From Rubrobacter sp. (lineage in GTDB: Bacteria > Actinomycetota > Rubrobacteria > Rubrobacterales > Rubrobacteraceae), in assembly GCA_013815485.1 (NCBI GenBank), contig JACDGB010000080.1, positions 1 through 7,435 of the forward strand: a stretch of DNA of 7,435 nucleotides. Reading direction: 5' to 3'. Shown here piece after piece: positions 1 to 6,565 of the stretch. Every line of letters begins with the position of its first letter. Position 1 is the stretch's first letter. The notes under the pieces are model-generated. The model was not told the origin of the DNA and searched no databases. It saw only the letters and a program-made list of their open reading frames with translations. Position numbers and translations under genes: made by a program.

Positions 1-1
1 G

Positions 2-706
2 TTCATCAGCCACGCCGACGTGGACCACTGTGGCGGCAATCGAGCGTTGAAAGAGATGGCCCCATCCCTACGATTTCTGTGCGGGGAGAAAGATCTCGCC
101 TGGATCGAAAACAGAGAACTGATGCTCGCCGAAATCTACCGCTGGTCCGAGCCTTATGGCTTCGGGCCAGATGAGGAGTCCGTGAAACGGCTCCGAACCG
201 AGCTAGACGGCGACTCCCCGGTGGACACGGGGCTGCGCGGCGGGGAGACGCTACGGCTCGGGCCGGACTGGCGGATCGAGGTTCTACATCTACCAGGCCA
301 CACGCCCGGACATCTCGGCCTGTGGGACGAGAGGAGCGACGCAGCCATTATCGTGGACGCCGCGTTAGAGAGAGGCATCTACGACCGCGAGGGGAAGCTG
401 TTGCAGCCGCCACGCTACTTCGACGCCGGTGCGTACCGGGCCACCATCCGTCGGCTCCGCGCTTTGAACCCCGAACACCTGCTTACAGCGCATTATCCGC
501 CGATGCAAGGAGGAGAGGTCCCGGAATTCCTGGATCGGTCGCTAGAATTCACAAAGAGGGTGGAGAGAGTGGTCCGGGAAGGTCTGCGGAGCGGCGTCAC
601 GGACCTCTGGGATTTGACCCGGCTCGCCGACGAGCGGCTCGGCCCCTATCCGGATTTCGCAATCGAGATCGGGGCCGGCGTCAGGGCGCACATGGGGACG
701 TTGTAA
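2..706 (+). CDS. Metallo-beta-lactamase-fold hydrolase, 5' end outside window
   Basis: Probable metal-dependent hydrolase; the substrate cannot be told from the sequence. The reading frame is open to the window edge and begins mid-protein with ISHADVDHCGGN, the HxDxDH metal-binding motif, so the real start lies upstream and the GTG at position 20 is internal. Further family landmarks follow in order: LPGHTPGHLG (metal His, bases about 290-320), IIVDAAL (the Asp that usually bridges the metals, about 350-365) and LLTAHYPP (last metal His, about 479-502). The second His of the classical HxHxDH motif is Asp here, a variant known in several MBL subgroups. After the fold comes a helical tail of about 60 residues that may cap the active site or help dimerise. 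The gene ends with TAA and converges on the zinc-ribbon gene 19 bases away. Family is certain; function is not. Confidence 0.9.
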   Translation, partial: FISHADVDHCGGNRALKEMAPSLRFLCGEKDLAWIENRELMLAEIYRWSEPYGFGPDEESVKRLRTELDGDSPVDTGLRGGETLRLGPDWRIEVLHLPGHTPGHLGLWDERSDAAIIVDAALERGIYDREGKLLQPPRYFDAGAYRATIRRLRALNPEHLLTAHYPPMQGGEVPEFLDRSLEFTKRVERVVREGLRSGVTDLWDLTRLADERLGPYPDFAIEIGAGVRAHMGTL

Positions 707-709
707 GGG

Positions 710-725
710 AGACGGAGCGGCGTCT
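710..725. terminator. Small hairpin between convergent genes, possible weak terminator
   Basis: AGACG (710-714) and CGTCT (721-725) pair around a six-base loop, extendable by one G-U pair, and fill nearly all of the 19 bases between the stop codons of two convergent genes. There is no T-run on either side, so it is at best a weak bidirectional terminator. Position, not strength, is the reason to note it. Confidence 0.25.
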
Positions 726-1064
726 TCAGGTTCCCGGATCGGGTGAGGCGTGATCCGAGGCGGCGTGATCCGAGGCGGCGTGATCCTGAACTACGGGCAG
801 GACCTCCGATCCGCAGGACGGACACCAGAACACGCCATCGGGGAGGCGGCGCATCTCGGGGTGGCCGCACTCACAGGCATGACCTCCCCTGGAGTCTGGC
901 AGGGCGACTATCCAGCGCAGCGCGTACAGGACGCCTAACTCCACGACGCTGTCACAGGACGTGCAGCCGGCCAGTTCCATGCTCCGAGCCTCCAGGTGTC
1001 CGATCTCGCACCTCGGGCAGATGATGCGGTCGGCGCCTGAACTGTTGCGTGATGTATTTCTCAT
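726..1064 (-). CDS. Small double zinc-ribbon protein with repeated His-rich tail
   Basis: A 112-residue protein of unknown role. It has two likely zinc-binding modules: CPRC (16-19) with CTSC (34-37), and CECGH (64-68) with CPSC (81-84). The segment between them (about 38-60) is more hydrophobic and carries no Cys. Such ribbons bind nucleic acid or protein, or simply hold structure; nothing here decides which. The tail, residues 94-107, repeats the unit DHAAS about 2.6 times and matches a 15-bp tandem repeat in the DNA; its alternating Asp and His might bind metal. The ATG at 1062-1064 is preceded by AGAGG at about seven bases, supporting this start. It lies 41 bases after the small gene at 1106-1324, same strand, probably one transcript, with a GC-rich hairpin between them. 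Confidence 0.8.
   Translation of the reverse strand: MRNTSRNSSGADRIICPRCEIGHLEARSMELAGCTSCDSVVELGVLYALRWIVALPDSRGGHACECGHPEMRRLPDGVFWCPSCGSEVLPVVQDHAASDHAASDHASPDPGT
750..786. repeat. 15-bp tandem repeat, about 2.5 copies
   Basis: The unit GTGATCCGAGGCGGC occurs at 750-764 and 765-779, followed by a partial copy GTGATCC at 780-786. The unit is a multiple of three and lies in the 3' end of the zinc-ribbon gene, where it writes the DHAAS repeats of the tail. Copy-number change would lengthen or shorten the tail by five residues without a frameshift. Confidence 0.9.
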
Positions 1065-1079
1065 CTCTCCGCCTCTCTT

Positions 1080-1099
1080 CCCGGCGCCATTGCGCCGGG
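1080..1099. other. GC-rich hairpin between two co-directional minus-strand genes
   Basis: CCCGGCGC (1080-1087) and GCGCCGGG (1092-1099) form a perfect eight-base stem around the loop CATT. It lies after the stop of the 72-residue gene (1106) and just upstream of the ribosome site of the zinc-ribbon gene. No T-run follows on either strand, so it is not a standard terminator. It may be an mRNA-stabilising or partial-termination structure that makes the two genes unequally expressed; that role is inference. Confidence 0.55.
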
Positions 1100-1105
1100 G
1101 GTCTG

Positions 1106-1324
1106 CTATGCGGCTTGCTCCAATCCCGGTGGAGCCAGTGAAACTCCCGCCGGGACGCGGTCTCCAGTAAAGAAAGCTTCCGGTTCTATCGGGAAGACTA
1201 CGCGCACCCGCTTATCCGGCCTGCTCGCGCCAGCCAACTCAAGTGCCTGCTCGACATTCGGCGCCGTGACCCGCACGCGCTGGCTGACCGTGTTTCCCTT
1301 GACCTCTATCGTTACCTGGATCAT
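1106..1324 (-). CDS. Hypothetical 72-residue beta-alpha-beta-like protein
   Basis: Not recognised. The sequence reads as two amphipathic strands (IQVTIEVKG, then SQRVRVTA), a helix beginning NVEQALELAG, a third strand (KRVRVVFPIEPEAFF) and a loose tail. That is a small alpha/beta fold with no Cys, no signal peptide, no membrane segment and no catalytic motif. The ATG at 1322-1324 is chosen because AAAGGTGG sits seven bases before it. An in-frame ATG at 1355-1357 would add eleven residues (ARGRRERWTN and Met) that translate the ribosome site itself, so it is unlikely. It is the first gene of a probable two-gene transcript with the zinc-ribbon protein, and its leader carries a duplicated start region. 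Coding nature is supported by the strong ribosome site and the patterned hydrophobicity. Confidence 0.7.
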   Translation of the reverse strand: MIQVTIEVKGNTVSQRVRVTAPNVEQALELAGASRPDKRVRVVFPIEPEAFFTGDRVPAGVSLAPPGLEQAA

Positions 1325-1385
1325 ATTCGTCCACCTTTCTCTTCGACCTCTTGCCATCTAGATCATATTCGGCCACTTCTCTTTT
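1319..1385 (-). repeat. Duplicated translation-start region with two-codon leader ORF
   Basis: Two direct copies, 1319-1343 and 1361-1385, match at 21 of 25 positions and lie 42 bases apart. The downstream copy on the minus strand contains the ribosome site and the ATG ATC start of the 72-residue gene. The upstream copy has a weaker ribosome-site match (GAAGTGG) and ATG ATC followed at once by TAG (1366-1358), a complete Met-Ile-stop reading frame. Another ATG follows directly at 1357. This could be a decayed duplication or a minimal upstream ORF that affects ribosome loading; the sequence cannot distinguish these. Confidence 0.75.
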
Positions 1386-1393
1386 TTACTTTA

Positions 1394-1430
1394 GCTTGCG
1401 GCGTCCATAGCGAAGTAGTGCCCGCAAAGC
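1394..1430. other. Imperfect inverted repeat in divergent intergenic region
   Basis: GCTTGCGG (1394-1401) pairs with CCGCAAAGC (1422-1430) with one bulged A and a 20-base loop. It lies in the 253-base divergent gap at 1325-1577, on the side of the minus-strand gene pair. On the minus strand it is followed by an A-rich stretch, not a T-run, so it is not a terminator. An operator or leader structure is possible. No convincing -35/-10 pair was found in this gap for either direction. Confidence 0.3.
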
Positions 1431-1564
1431 ACCGAACGAGGCAACTCGCGAGCAGGAACCCATCCCCAGAAGGAGACCGGCCGGTGGCGCAATACTCCGC
1501 GCCGCTGTATGCTCGGGCATCCTGAAATAGAAAGCCGGTTCCATGAGAGACGGTCACAAGAGAC

Positions 1565-1570
1565 GGGAGG
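1565..1570 (+). promoter_or_regulatory. Ribosome binding site that decides the epimerase start
   Basis: GGGAGG ends seven bases before the GTG at 1578. This places the epimerase start there, not at the in-frame ATG at 1509, which would add 23 residues unlike the family and would translate the ribosome site. Confidence 0.75.
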
Positions 1571-1577
1571 TTACGCG

Positions 1578-2486
1578 GTGTTTCCGACAGGTGATCAATT
1601 CGAGATCTTCCACAACGACCAGCGGGTCACGATAACTGAGGTCGGGGCGACGCTGCGCTCTTTCCAGGTGGCGGGACGCGAGATACTGGACACCTTCGGC
1701 CCCGAGGAGATGAGCGAGTTCTCCCACGGACAGGTGCTCCTGCCGTTCCCAAACCGCGTGGAAGACGGCCTCTACGAGTTCGAAGGGAAAGAAAACCAAC
1801 TCCCCCTCACCGAACCGGGGAGAAACAACGCTATCCACGGTCTGACGCGCTGGCTGAACTGGACGGCCCTGAGCTGGACCGACTCACAGGTGGTCCTGAT
1901 CCAGCGGCTCCACCCGAAGGAGGGCTACCCGTTCACGCTCGCCTCGCAGATCGAATACACGCTCTCGGACGCGGGCCTGACAGTAGCCACGACCGCAACC
2001 AACATCGGGCCGGGGCCGTTGCCTTTCGGAGCCGGGCACCATCCATACTTCACCGTCGGGACGCCGCTCATCAATGTGGCGACGCTCCGGCTCCCAGCCT
2101 CGACCTATCTGGAGACGGACGAACGGCTCATCCCCACGGGTCAAACGAGCGTAGAGGGGACCGACTTCGACTTCAGGGAGGAACGGGAGATCGGGGAAGT
2201 ACAGCTAGACACATGCTTCACCGATGTGATCCCGGACTCCGACGGCTACGCCCGCGTCACGCTAACCAACCCCGAGGACGGCTTCGCCATCACGGTCTGG
2301 ATGGACGAGACGTACGAGTTCATCCAGGCATTCACCGGAGATACCCTCCCCGAAGCCGATCAGCGGCGCGCCGTCGCCATCGAGCCAATGACCTGCGCCC
2401 CCAACGCCTTCAACACCGGCGCGGGGTTGCGCGTGATCCCACCCGGCGAATCCTTCACCAGCGCGTGGGGAATCAGCACCGGCTGA
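1578..2486 (+). CDS. Aldose 1-epimerase (mutarotase) family protein
   Basis: Predicted to interconvert alpha and beta anomers of an aldose, as galactose mutarotase does, in the cytoplasm. From the GTG at 1578 the protein is 302 residues, the usual family length. Landmarks are LPFPNRV (55-61, Arg60), NNAIHGL (83-89, substrate His87), FGAGHHPYF (150-158, His155 as likely catalytic acid), DTCFTD (211-216, sugar-contacting Asp211) and VAIEPMTCAPNAF (276-288, Glu279 as likely catalytic base). The DTCFTD and PFPNR forms resemble the YihR-like branch, whose substrates are mostly unproven, so GalM activity should not be assumed. It has no signal peptide. It stands alone on the plus strand and converges on the broken SDR, with 108 bases between stops in which no clear terminator is seen. 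The sugar ABC ATPase at the right edge hints at sugar metabolism locally, but the two are not in one operon. Confidence 0.93.
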   Translation: MFPTGDQFEIFHNDQRVTITEVGATLRSFQVAGREILDTFGPEEMSEFSHGQVLLPFPNRVEDGLYEFEGKENQLPLTEPGRNNAIHGLTRWLNWTALSWTDSQVVLIQRLHPKEGYPFTLASQIEYTLSDAGLTVATTATNIGPGPLPFGAGHHPYFTVGTPLINVATLRLPASTYLETDERLIPTGQTSVEGTDFDFREEREIGEVQLDTCFTDVIPDSDGYARVTLTNPEDGFAITVWMDETYEFIQAFTGDTLPEADQRRAVAIEPMTCAPNAFNTGAGLRVIPPGESFTSAWGISTG

Positions 2487-2594
2487 TAAGGAATCCGGGT
2501 AACGGGGTCGCGTCTTGTTCTGTTCGGGAGATTGGGAAAGATGAATGCGACTTCCGAAGCGAGCGGAGTGAAGAGCTGACGGCTAGAAGCCAGT

Positions 2595-3264
2595 TCACGC
2601 CGGCTCGTCGCGAGGCTCCAAGAGGATCTCGTTGACGGCGACGGGATCCGGCCGCGTCAAAGCCCACACAACCGACGCAGCCAAATGGGGTTCGGGTCTT
2701 GGAACCCCATTTGGCTGCGTGTACCGCTCCAACGCCTCCTCATCGGTGCCCGCATCCAGGAGGCCGGTCGCAACGTTGCCTGGCTGGACGGTCGTGACCT
2801 TGACGCCCATGCCAGCCGTCTCCAGTCGCAGTCCCTGAGATAGCGCCTCGACGAATGATTTGCTCGCCGAGTAGACTGCGAGGCTGGGGGACACTTTGCG
2901 TCCGGCGTCGGAGGAGATCGTGACGATGTGACTACTTCCCCGCGGGAGCATCCCCGGCAACGCAGCCCCAACGCAGTTCAACGCTCCCTCGCAATTGTCC
3001 CTGACGGTGCGCTCCCACTCATCCTCGCGCAGGTTCGCCATCAGCGTGTAGTACATCACCCCAGCACAGTTGACGAGAACCTCGACCGGCTCGAACTTTT
3101 CTTCCGCCCGCGTCACGAGCGCCCGAACTGATTCCCGATCCGTGACGTCCATGTTGCGCGGCGGGCGCGCCTTCGCGGGAGAGGGCGCGGGCGACGGCTG
3201 CGCCTATGCCGCTGGACGCGCCCACGACCACGGCGGCCTTGCCCTGTAAAGAACCCCCGTTCAC
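2595..3264 (-). pseudogene. Short-chain dehydrogenase broken by internal deletion and frame change
   Basis: The 5' part, from the GTG at 3262-3264, encodes a normal SDR start with the cofactor motif VVVGASSGIGAAV (GxxxGxG at residues 15, 19, 21) and runs to SREGA (bases about 3166). The 3' part continues in another frame from about 3152 (MDVTDRESVRA) and keeps the catalytic set: Asn53, Ser81, Tyr94 and Lys98 (YSASK), plus VQPGNVATGL and the tail AVNEILLEPRDEPA, counted from that Met. Only 13 bases separate the two, where classical SDRs carry roughly 25-30 codons for the second beta strand and the NAD(P)-selecting loop. The ATG at 3152 has no ribosome site and would give a protein without a cofactor site. 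The GTG overlaps the stop of the A-T-R gene (GTGA), so this was its translationally coupled partner, probably an aldehyde reductase. The 3' part is well preserved, so the lesion is recent or an assembly error. Confidence 0.85.
2675..2720. repeat. Perfect 19-bp inverted repeat inside the SDR gene
   Basis: ACGCAGCCAAATGGGGTTC (2675-2693) is followed, after the eight-base loop GGGTCTTG, by its exact reverse complement (2702-2720). It lies in the 3' part of the broken SDR gene and on the minus strand encodes about TQPNGVPRPEPHLAA, keeping the frame. It is not followed by a T-run and sits well inside coding sequence, so it is not a normal terminator. The arms are AT-richer than the flanks. Confidence 0.95.
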
Positions 3265-6200
3265 GCCGGACGGCCAGCGGATAGCTCGCGCGGCTCCGGG
3301 ATCCAACCCTGGCTGGCAAAGTAGCGGGCGTAGGTTTCGAGGAGCCGGGCACTGGTCTCGGGGCGCCGGAGGCCGCTATCTTCGAGGGCGCGGCGCGTGT
3401 TGCTCTCGTCGTAGGCGTTGCCATCGCCGAGATCACCCGCCTCCGGCGCCGCCCCGAGCAGGACACCGGTGATGGGGTCTTCCGCGTCCTGCTGCGAGGT
3501 GCCGTTTGCAGCTTCCAGCCAGTCCGCGTAGGAGATTCGGTCGAGATCGTAGCCGGCTTCTTCTAGCCAGGAGAAGACTTCGTCCGCCAGCGTTGGGGCG
3601 GGATCGGCGAGATGGAATGCGCGGCCCCACTCCTCGGGGCGGTCGGCTATGGCGAGGATCGCGCGCGCCACGAAGTCCACGGGGGTCATCTCCATCCGCC
3701 ATCCCTCGACTTCGGGGGAGAGCCCGAGCCGCAGTGAACCGGCGACGATCGCGCCCGTGAGGTCGCGGGGGTTTGACGCCCCGCTCTCGCTATGCCCCGA
3801 TATGTTGCCGGGACGGTACACGCTTACCGGCAATCCGCGCTCCGCCGCCTGCCACGCCAGCTTCTCCGCGACCCACTTGCTCTGGCCGTAGCCGTCCTCG
3901 CGGGCTGCCGCTAGGGAGTCGAGATCCGTGTCCTCCTCGCACAGGCCCGTGTCCGGGGCGAAGATCCCATTGGAAGACACGAAATGCACCGGCTTTGCCC
4001 CGTAGCGGCAGGCCAGGCGCAACGCCTCGCGGGTCCCGCCCACGTTAGCCGCTTCGAGCGCGGAGTACGGGTAAGCCAGATTCACTGCGGCGCCAGCGTG
4101 AATCACCACGTCAGACTCGCACGCCAGTTCGTCGAAGTTATCTTCGTCCAGTCCGAACAACTGCTCTCCGAGGTCGCCCGCCACGGGGACGATTCGTCGT
4201 GCGTTCTCCGAGTCCCAGATCCCATACCGTTTGAGGTTGTCCCGGAGGACACTCATCGGTTCGGAACCCTTACGCGGACGCACCAGACAGTGGACCGTCG
4301 CATCTGTCCGCGCAAGGACCTCGTCGAGCAGGAACGCGCCTAAAAATCCCGTGGCCCCCGTCAGGAACACATGCTCCGCGTCCCGCAAGGAGACGGGAGC
4401 ATCAGCGTCCGTCTCCAGCGGCTTGATCTCCGGCTCCAGAACGGCCCCGGCGCGCAGTTCGGCCACCGACGCCTGCCGCTCGCCCGCTGCCTCGCCGCGC
4501 TGGAGGGCTTCTATCCGATCGCACATACCGGCCACCGTGGGATGGTCGAGGACCGTCTGAATCGGGAGGCGCGCACCGAAGGCATCCTCCACGACCTCGA
4601 CTAGTTCGGCCGCCGCCAGCGAGTGTCCACCGATGTCGAAGAAACCGTCGTCGCGGCGAACATCCCCTTCTTCCTGGAGAAGGACCGACTCGAAGATCCG
4701 GGCCAGCCTAACTTCCTTCTCTGCGCGGGGAGCTTCGGCTGACAGAGCTTCGGTTAACTCCGCCGTCGAGGCTGGGACTACGCGGACGGGAGGAGCCGGA
4801 AGGTTATCTCGGTCCACCTTGCCGGTGGAATCCTGAAGCGGCAGCGAATCCACCTCGACGAAGACAGCCGGGATCATGTAGTGCGGCAAGCTCTGCGTGA
4901 GACGCCGCCGAATCTCCGGTCCACGCCCCGTCCGAGAGTCAACCTCCCAGCCGCCGAAGCGGTCGTCCTCCTCATCACCACGGACCAAATAGGCGACGAG
5001 GCGCTTGTCATCGCCCTCCTCGCCATCGGCGACTACCACGCAGTCCCACACGGCGAGATGTTCCTCGATGGCTGCCTCCACGGCCCCCAACTGGACGCTA
5101 TATCCCCGGACCTTCGCCATGAAGTCCACGCGACCCAGGACCTCCAGGTTCCCATCCGGCAACAGCCGCGCCTCATCCCCGGTGCGGTACATCCTGGCGC
5201 CGTCTTCTTGAGAAAATGGGTCGGGTACAAAGCGTTCCGCCGTGACTTCGGGGAGCTTGACGTAGCCACGGGCCAGCAAGTCTCCCCCGACGTAGAGTTC
5301 CCCTCTCTCGCCATCCGGGACGGGGTTCATGTCCTCGTCGAGCACGTAAATGTACTCAGGGTCAGCGGACTGGCCCACGGGACAGTACGTGGCCGAGGCG
5401 CTTTCCAACAAGTCCCGCGCGTCGCCTGCGGCGACCTCGTGCGTCTCACTGATACTGTACACGTTGACCGCGCGCACGTCCGGCAGAAGATCCAGGGTCC
5501 GGCGAGCAAGGTTCTGGGTGACGACCTCGCCGTTGAACATCAGCGTCTTCAGAGAACGAAGACGGCGTTCGATGTCCGGGCCTCCGGCGTCGAGGACCGA
5601 TCCCAGGAGCGAAGGCGTCAGCATGACCTCCGTGATCTCTCGCTCTTCCAGAAAAGAGATCAAAGCCGCCGGGTCGTAGATCACATCGTCCGGGATGATT
5701 ACGGTCGTCGCCCCAAGCAGCAGCGGACGCCACATCTCCCACACGAAGAAAATATTGCACCCCGCCCGATCACCGATCTCGTAGTCCACGATACCAAAGC
5801 GCCACAGGAACGAGCGCACCGGTGCGCGATGCGGGTTGGCGATGCCCTTCGGGTTGCCGGTCGTCCCCGACGAATACGCCACGAATGCCAGATTATCCTG
5901 CGTCGGCTCGACCGCGTTCTCCGGCTCGCCTTTTTCGACCCGCTCCTCCCAGCCCTCGTCCAGGCAGAAGCGTGTCTGCTCTTCGGGGAGGCGTCCGGAC
6001 AGATGATCCTGGGTAATGACGACACGCAATTCCGCATCATCGGCGACCTTTTCTAGCAAGGTATCCGGGTAGGCCAGCTCCAGCGGCAAGTACGCGCCGC
6101 CAGCCTTCAAAGCCGCCAGGCACGCCACGACGTAAAAAGCGCCGTGGTCCATGAAGACGCCAACGATTCCATCCGGGCCGATGCCCTCGGCGCGAAGGTG

Positions 6201-6383
6201 CGACGCAAGAAGGTCAGCCTTCCGGTCCAACTCCTCGTAGGTGAGGACGATACGTTCATCTTCGACAGCCGGGGCATCCGGCGTCCGGCGCGCTTGCTGC
6301 TCGACGAGCCGGTGCAGGCATTGCTCCGTGTCGGGAATTTCCGGGAACGTCTTTGATGGCTGTCCGTTGACACGTTCGTCCAC
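3261..6383 (-). CDS. NRPS-like carboxylic acid reductase (A-T-R: adenylation, carrier, thioester reductase)
   Basis: Predicted to activate a carboxylic acid with ATP, load it on its own carrier domain and release it reductively with NAD(P)H as an aldehyde (or alcohol). A domain, about 20-530: SSGTTGNPKG (171-180), NIFFVWEMW (210-218), NVYSISETHEV (307-317, Mg-binding Glu313), YRTGD (399-403), RVDFMAKVRGYSVQLGAVE (418-436) and TGKVDRDNL (520-528, catalytic Lys522). Carrier domain about 550-625: FFDIGGHSLA with phosphopantetheine Ser588. Reductase about 670-1030: FLTGATGFLGAF (673-684), Tyr832/Lys836 in GYGQSKW, then VYRPGNISG. There is no condensation domain, so it makes no peptide. The Asp that holds the alpha-amino group in peptide synthetases is Ile211, arguing against an ordinary alpha-amino acid substrate. 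A 4'-phosphopantetheinyl transferase must act on it. The GTG start has AAAGGG ten bases upstream; the stop overlaps the SDR start. Architecture is certain, substrate is not. Confidence 0.95.
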   Translation of the reverse strand: MDERVNGQPSKTFPEIPDTEQCLHRLVEQQARRTPDAPAVEDERIVLTYEELDRKADLLASHLRAEGIGPDGIVGVFMDHGAFYVVACLAALKAGGAYLPLELAYPDTLLEKVADDAELRVVITQDHLSGRLPEEQTRFCLDEGWEERVEKGEPENAVEPTQDNLAFVAYSSGTTGNPKGIANPHRAPVRSFLWRFGIVDYEIGDRAGCNIFFVWEMWRPLLLGATTVIIPDDVIYDPAALISFLEEREITEVMLTPSLLGSVLDAGGPDIERRLRSLKTLMFNGEVVTQNLARRTLDLLPDVRAVNVYSISETHEVAAGDARDLLESASATYCPVGQSADPEYIYVLDEDMNPVPDGERGELYVGGDLLARGYVKLPEVTAERFVPDPFSQEDGARMYRTGDEARLLPDGNLEVLGRVDFMAKVRGYSVQLGAVEAAIEEHLAVWDCVVVADGEEGDDKRLVAYLVRGDEEDDRFGGWEVDSRTGRGPEIRRRLTQSLPHYMIPAVFVEVDSLPLQDSTGKVDRDNLPAPPVRVVPASTAELTEALSAEAPRAEKEVRLARIFESVLLQEEGDVRRDDGFFDIGGHSLAAAELVEVVEDAFGARLPIQTVLDHPTVAGMCDRIEALQRGEAAGERQASVAELRAGAVLEPEIKPLETDADAPVSLRDAEHVFLTGATGFLGAFLLDEVLARTDATVHCLVRPRKGSEPMSVLRDNLKRYGIWDSENARRIVPVAGDLGEQLFGLDEDNFDELACESDVVIHAGAAVNLAYPYSALEAANVGGTREALRLACRYGAKPVHFVSSNGIFAPDTGLCEEDTDLDSLAAAREDGYGQSKWVAEKLAWQAAERGLPVSVYRPGNISGHSESGASNPRDLTGAIVAGSLRLGLSPEVEGWRMEMTPVDFVARAILAIADRPEEWGRAFHLADPAPTLADEVFSWLEEAGYDLDRISYADWLEAANGTSQQDAEDPITGVLLGAAPEAGDLGDGNAYDESNTRRALEDSGLRRPETSARLLETYARYFASQGWIPEPRELSAGRPA

Positions 6384-6394
6384 GGTTATCTCGC

Positions 6395-6406
6395 CCTTTC
6401 GAAAGG
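6395..6406. promoter_or_regulatory. 12-bp palindrome overlapping the A-T-R ribosome site
   Basis: CCTTTCGAAAGG is a perfect palindrome 11 bases upstream of the GTG start. Its downstream half contributes the AAAGG of the likely ribosome site on the minus strand. It could be an operator half-site or sequester the ribosome site by pairing between RNAs; it may also be chance. Confidence 0.35.
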
Positions 6407-6441
6407 TTGTGCCGAAGACCGGCCGGGTTAGCTACTCTGCG

Positions 6442-6486
6442 ATTCTCGGGTCCGCGAGAATACGGCGAACACGAGAGGTTTCGTGT
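6442..6486. other. Two adjacent hairpins in the A-T-R 5' leader
   Basis: ATTCTCG (6442-6448) pairs with CGAGAAT (6455-6461) over a six-base loop, and ACACGA (6469-6474) pairs with TCGTGT (6481-6486), also over six bases. Seven bases separate them. They lie between the candidate promoter and the start of the A-T-R gene. Neither has a T-run after it on the minus strand. They may shape the leader mRNA or be protein sites; no known riboswitch class was recognised. Confidence 0.4.
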
Positions 6487-6565
6487 GAGTTCGTAGATAG
6501 CTCGTTCGCTCCGTCGGTCGGCTCCTTTGGCATGCATCCTCTCCCGAATTGGAGAAGAAGCGGAT

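Noticed and set aside
1509..1577. Upstream in-frame ATG as the epimerase start
   Set aside because: The added 23 residues do not look like the family, no ribosome site precedes it, and GGGAGG sits seven bases before the GTG at 1578.
2565..2600. Hairpin-like GGCT/AGCC with outer GTGAA/TTCAC near the convergent stops
   Set aside because: Stems are short and interrupted with unequal internal loops; too weak to call a terminator.
2675..2720. Palindrome as transcription terminator of the epimerase
   Set aside because: It lies about 190 bases beyond the stop, inside the opposite gene, and lacks a T-run on either strand.
2595..3152. Intact, N-terminally short SDR starting at the ATG at 3152
   Set aside because: It lacks the glycine-rich cofactor site, has no ribosome site, and the missing site is present just upstream in another frame, so a broken gene explains the data better.
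4881..6056. Long plus-strand open frame (391 codons) opposite the A-T-R gene
   Set aside because: It lies wholly antisense to a gene with clear domain motifs, shows no recognisable motif itself, and such frames are common opposite high-GC genes.
3261..6383. Full non-ribosomal peptide biosynthesis cluster
   Set aside because: There is no condensation, thioesterase or second module; the protein is a stand-alone acid reductase.
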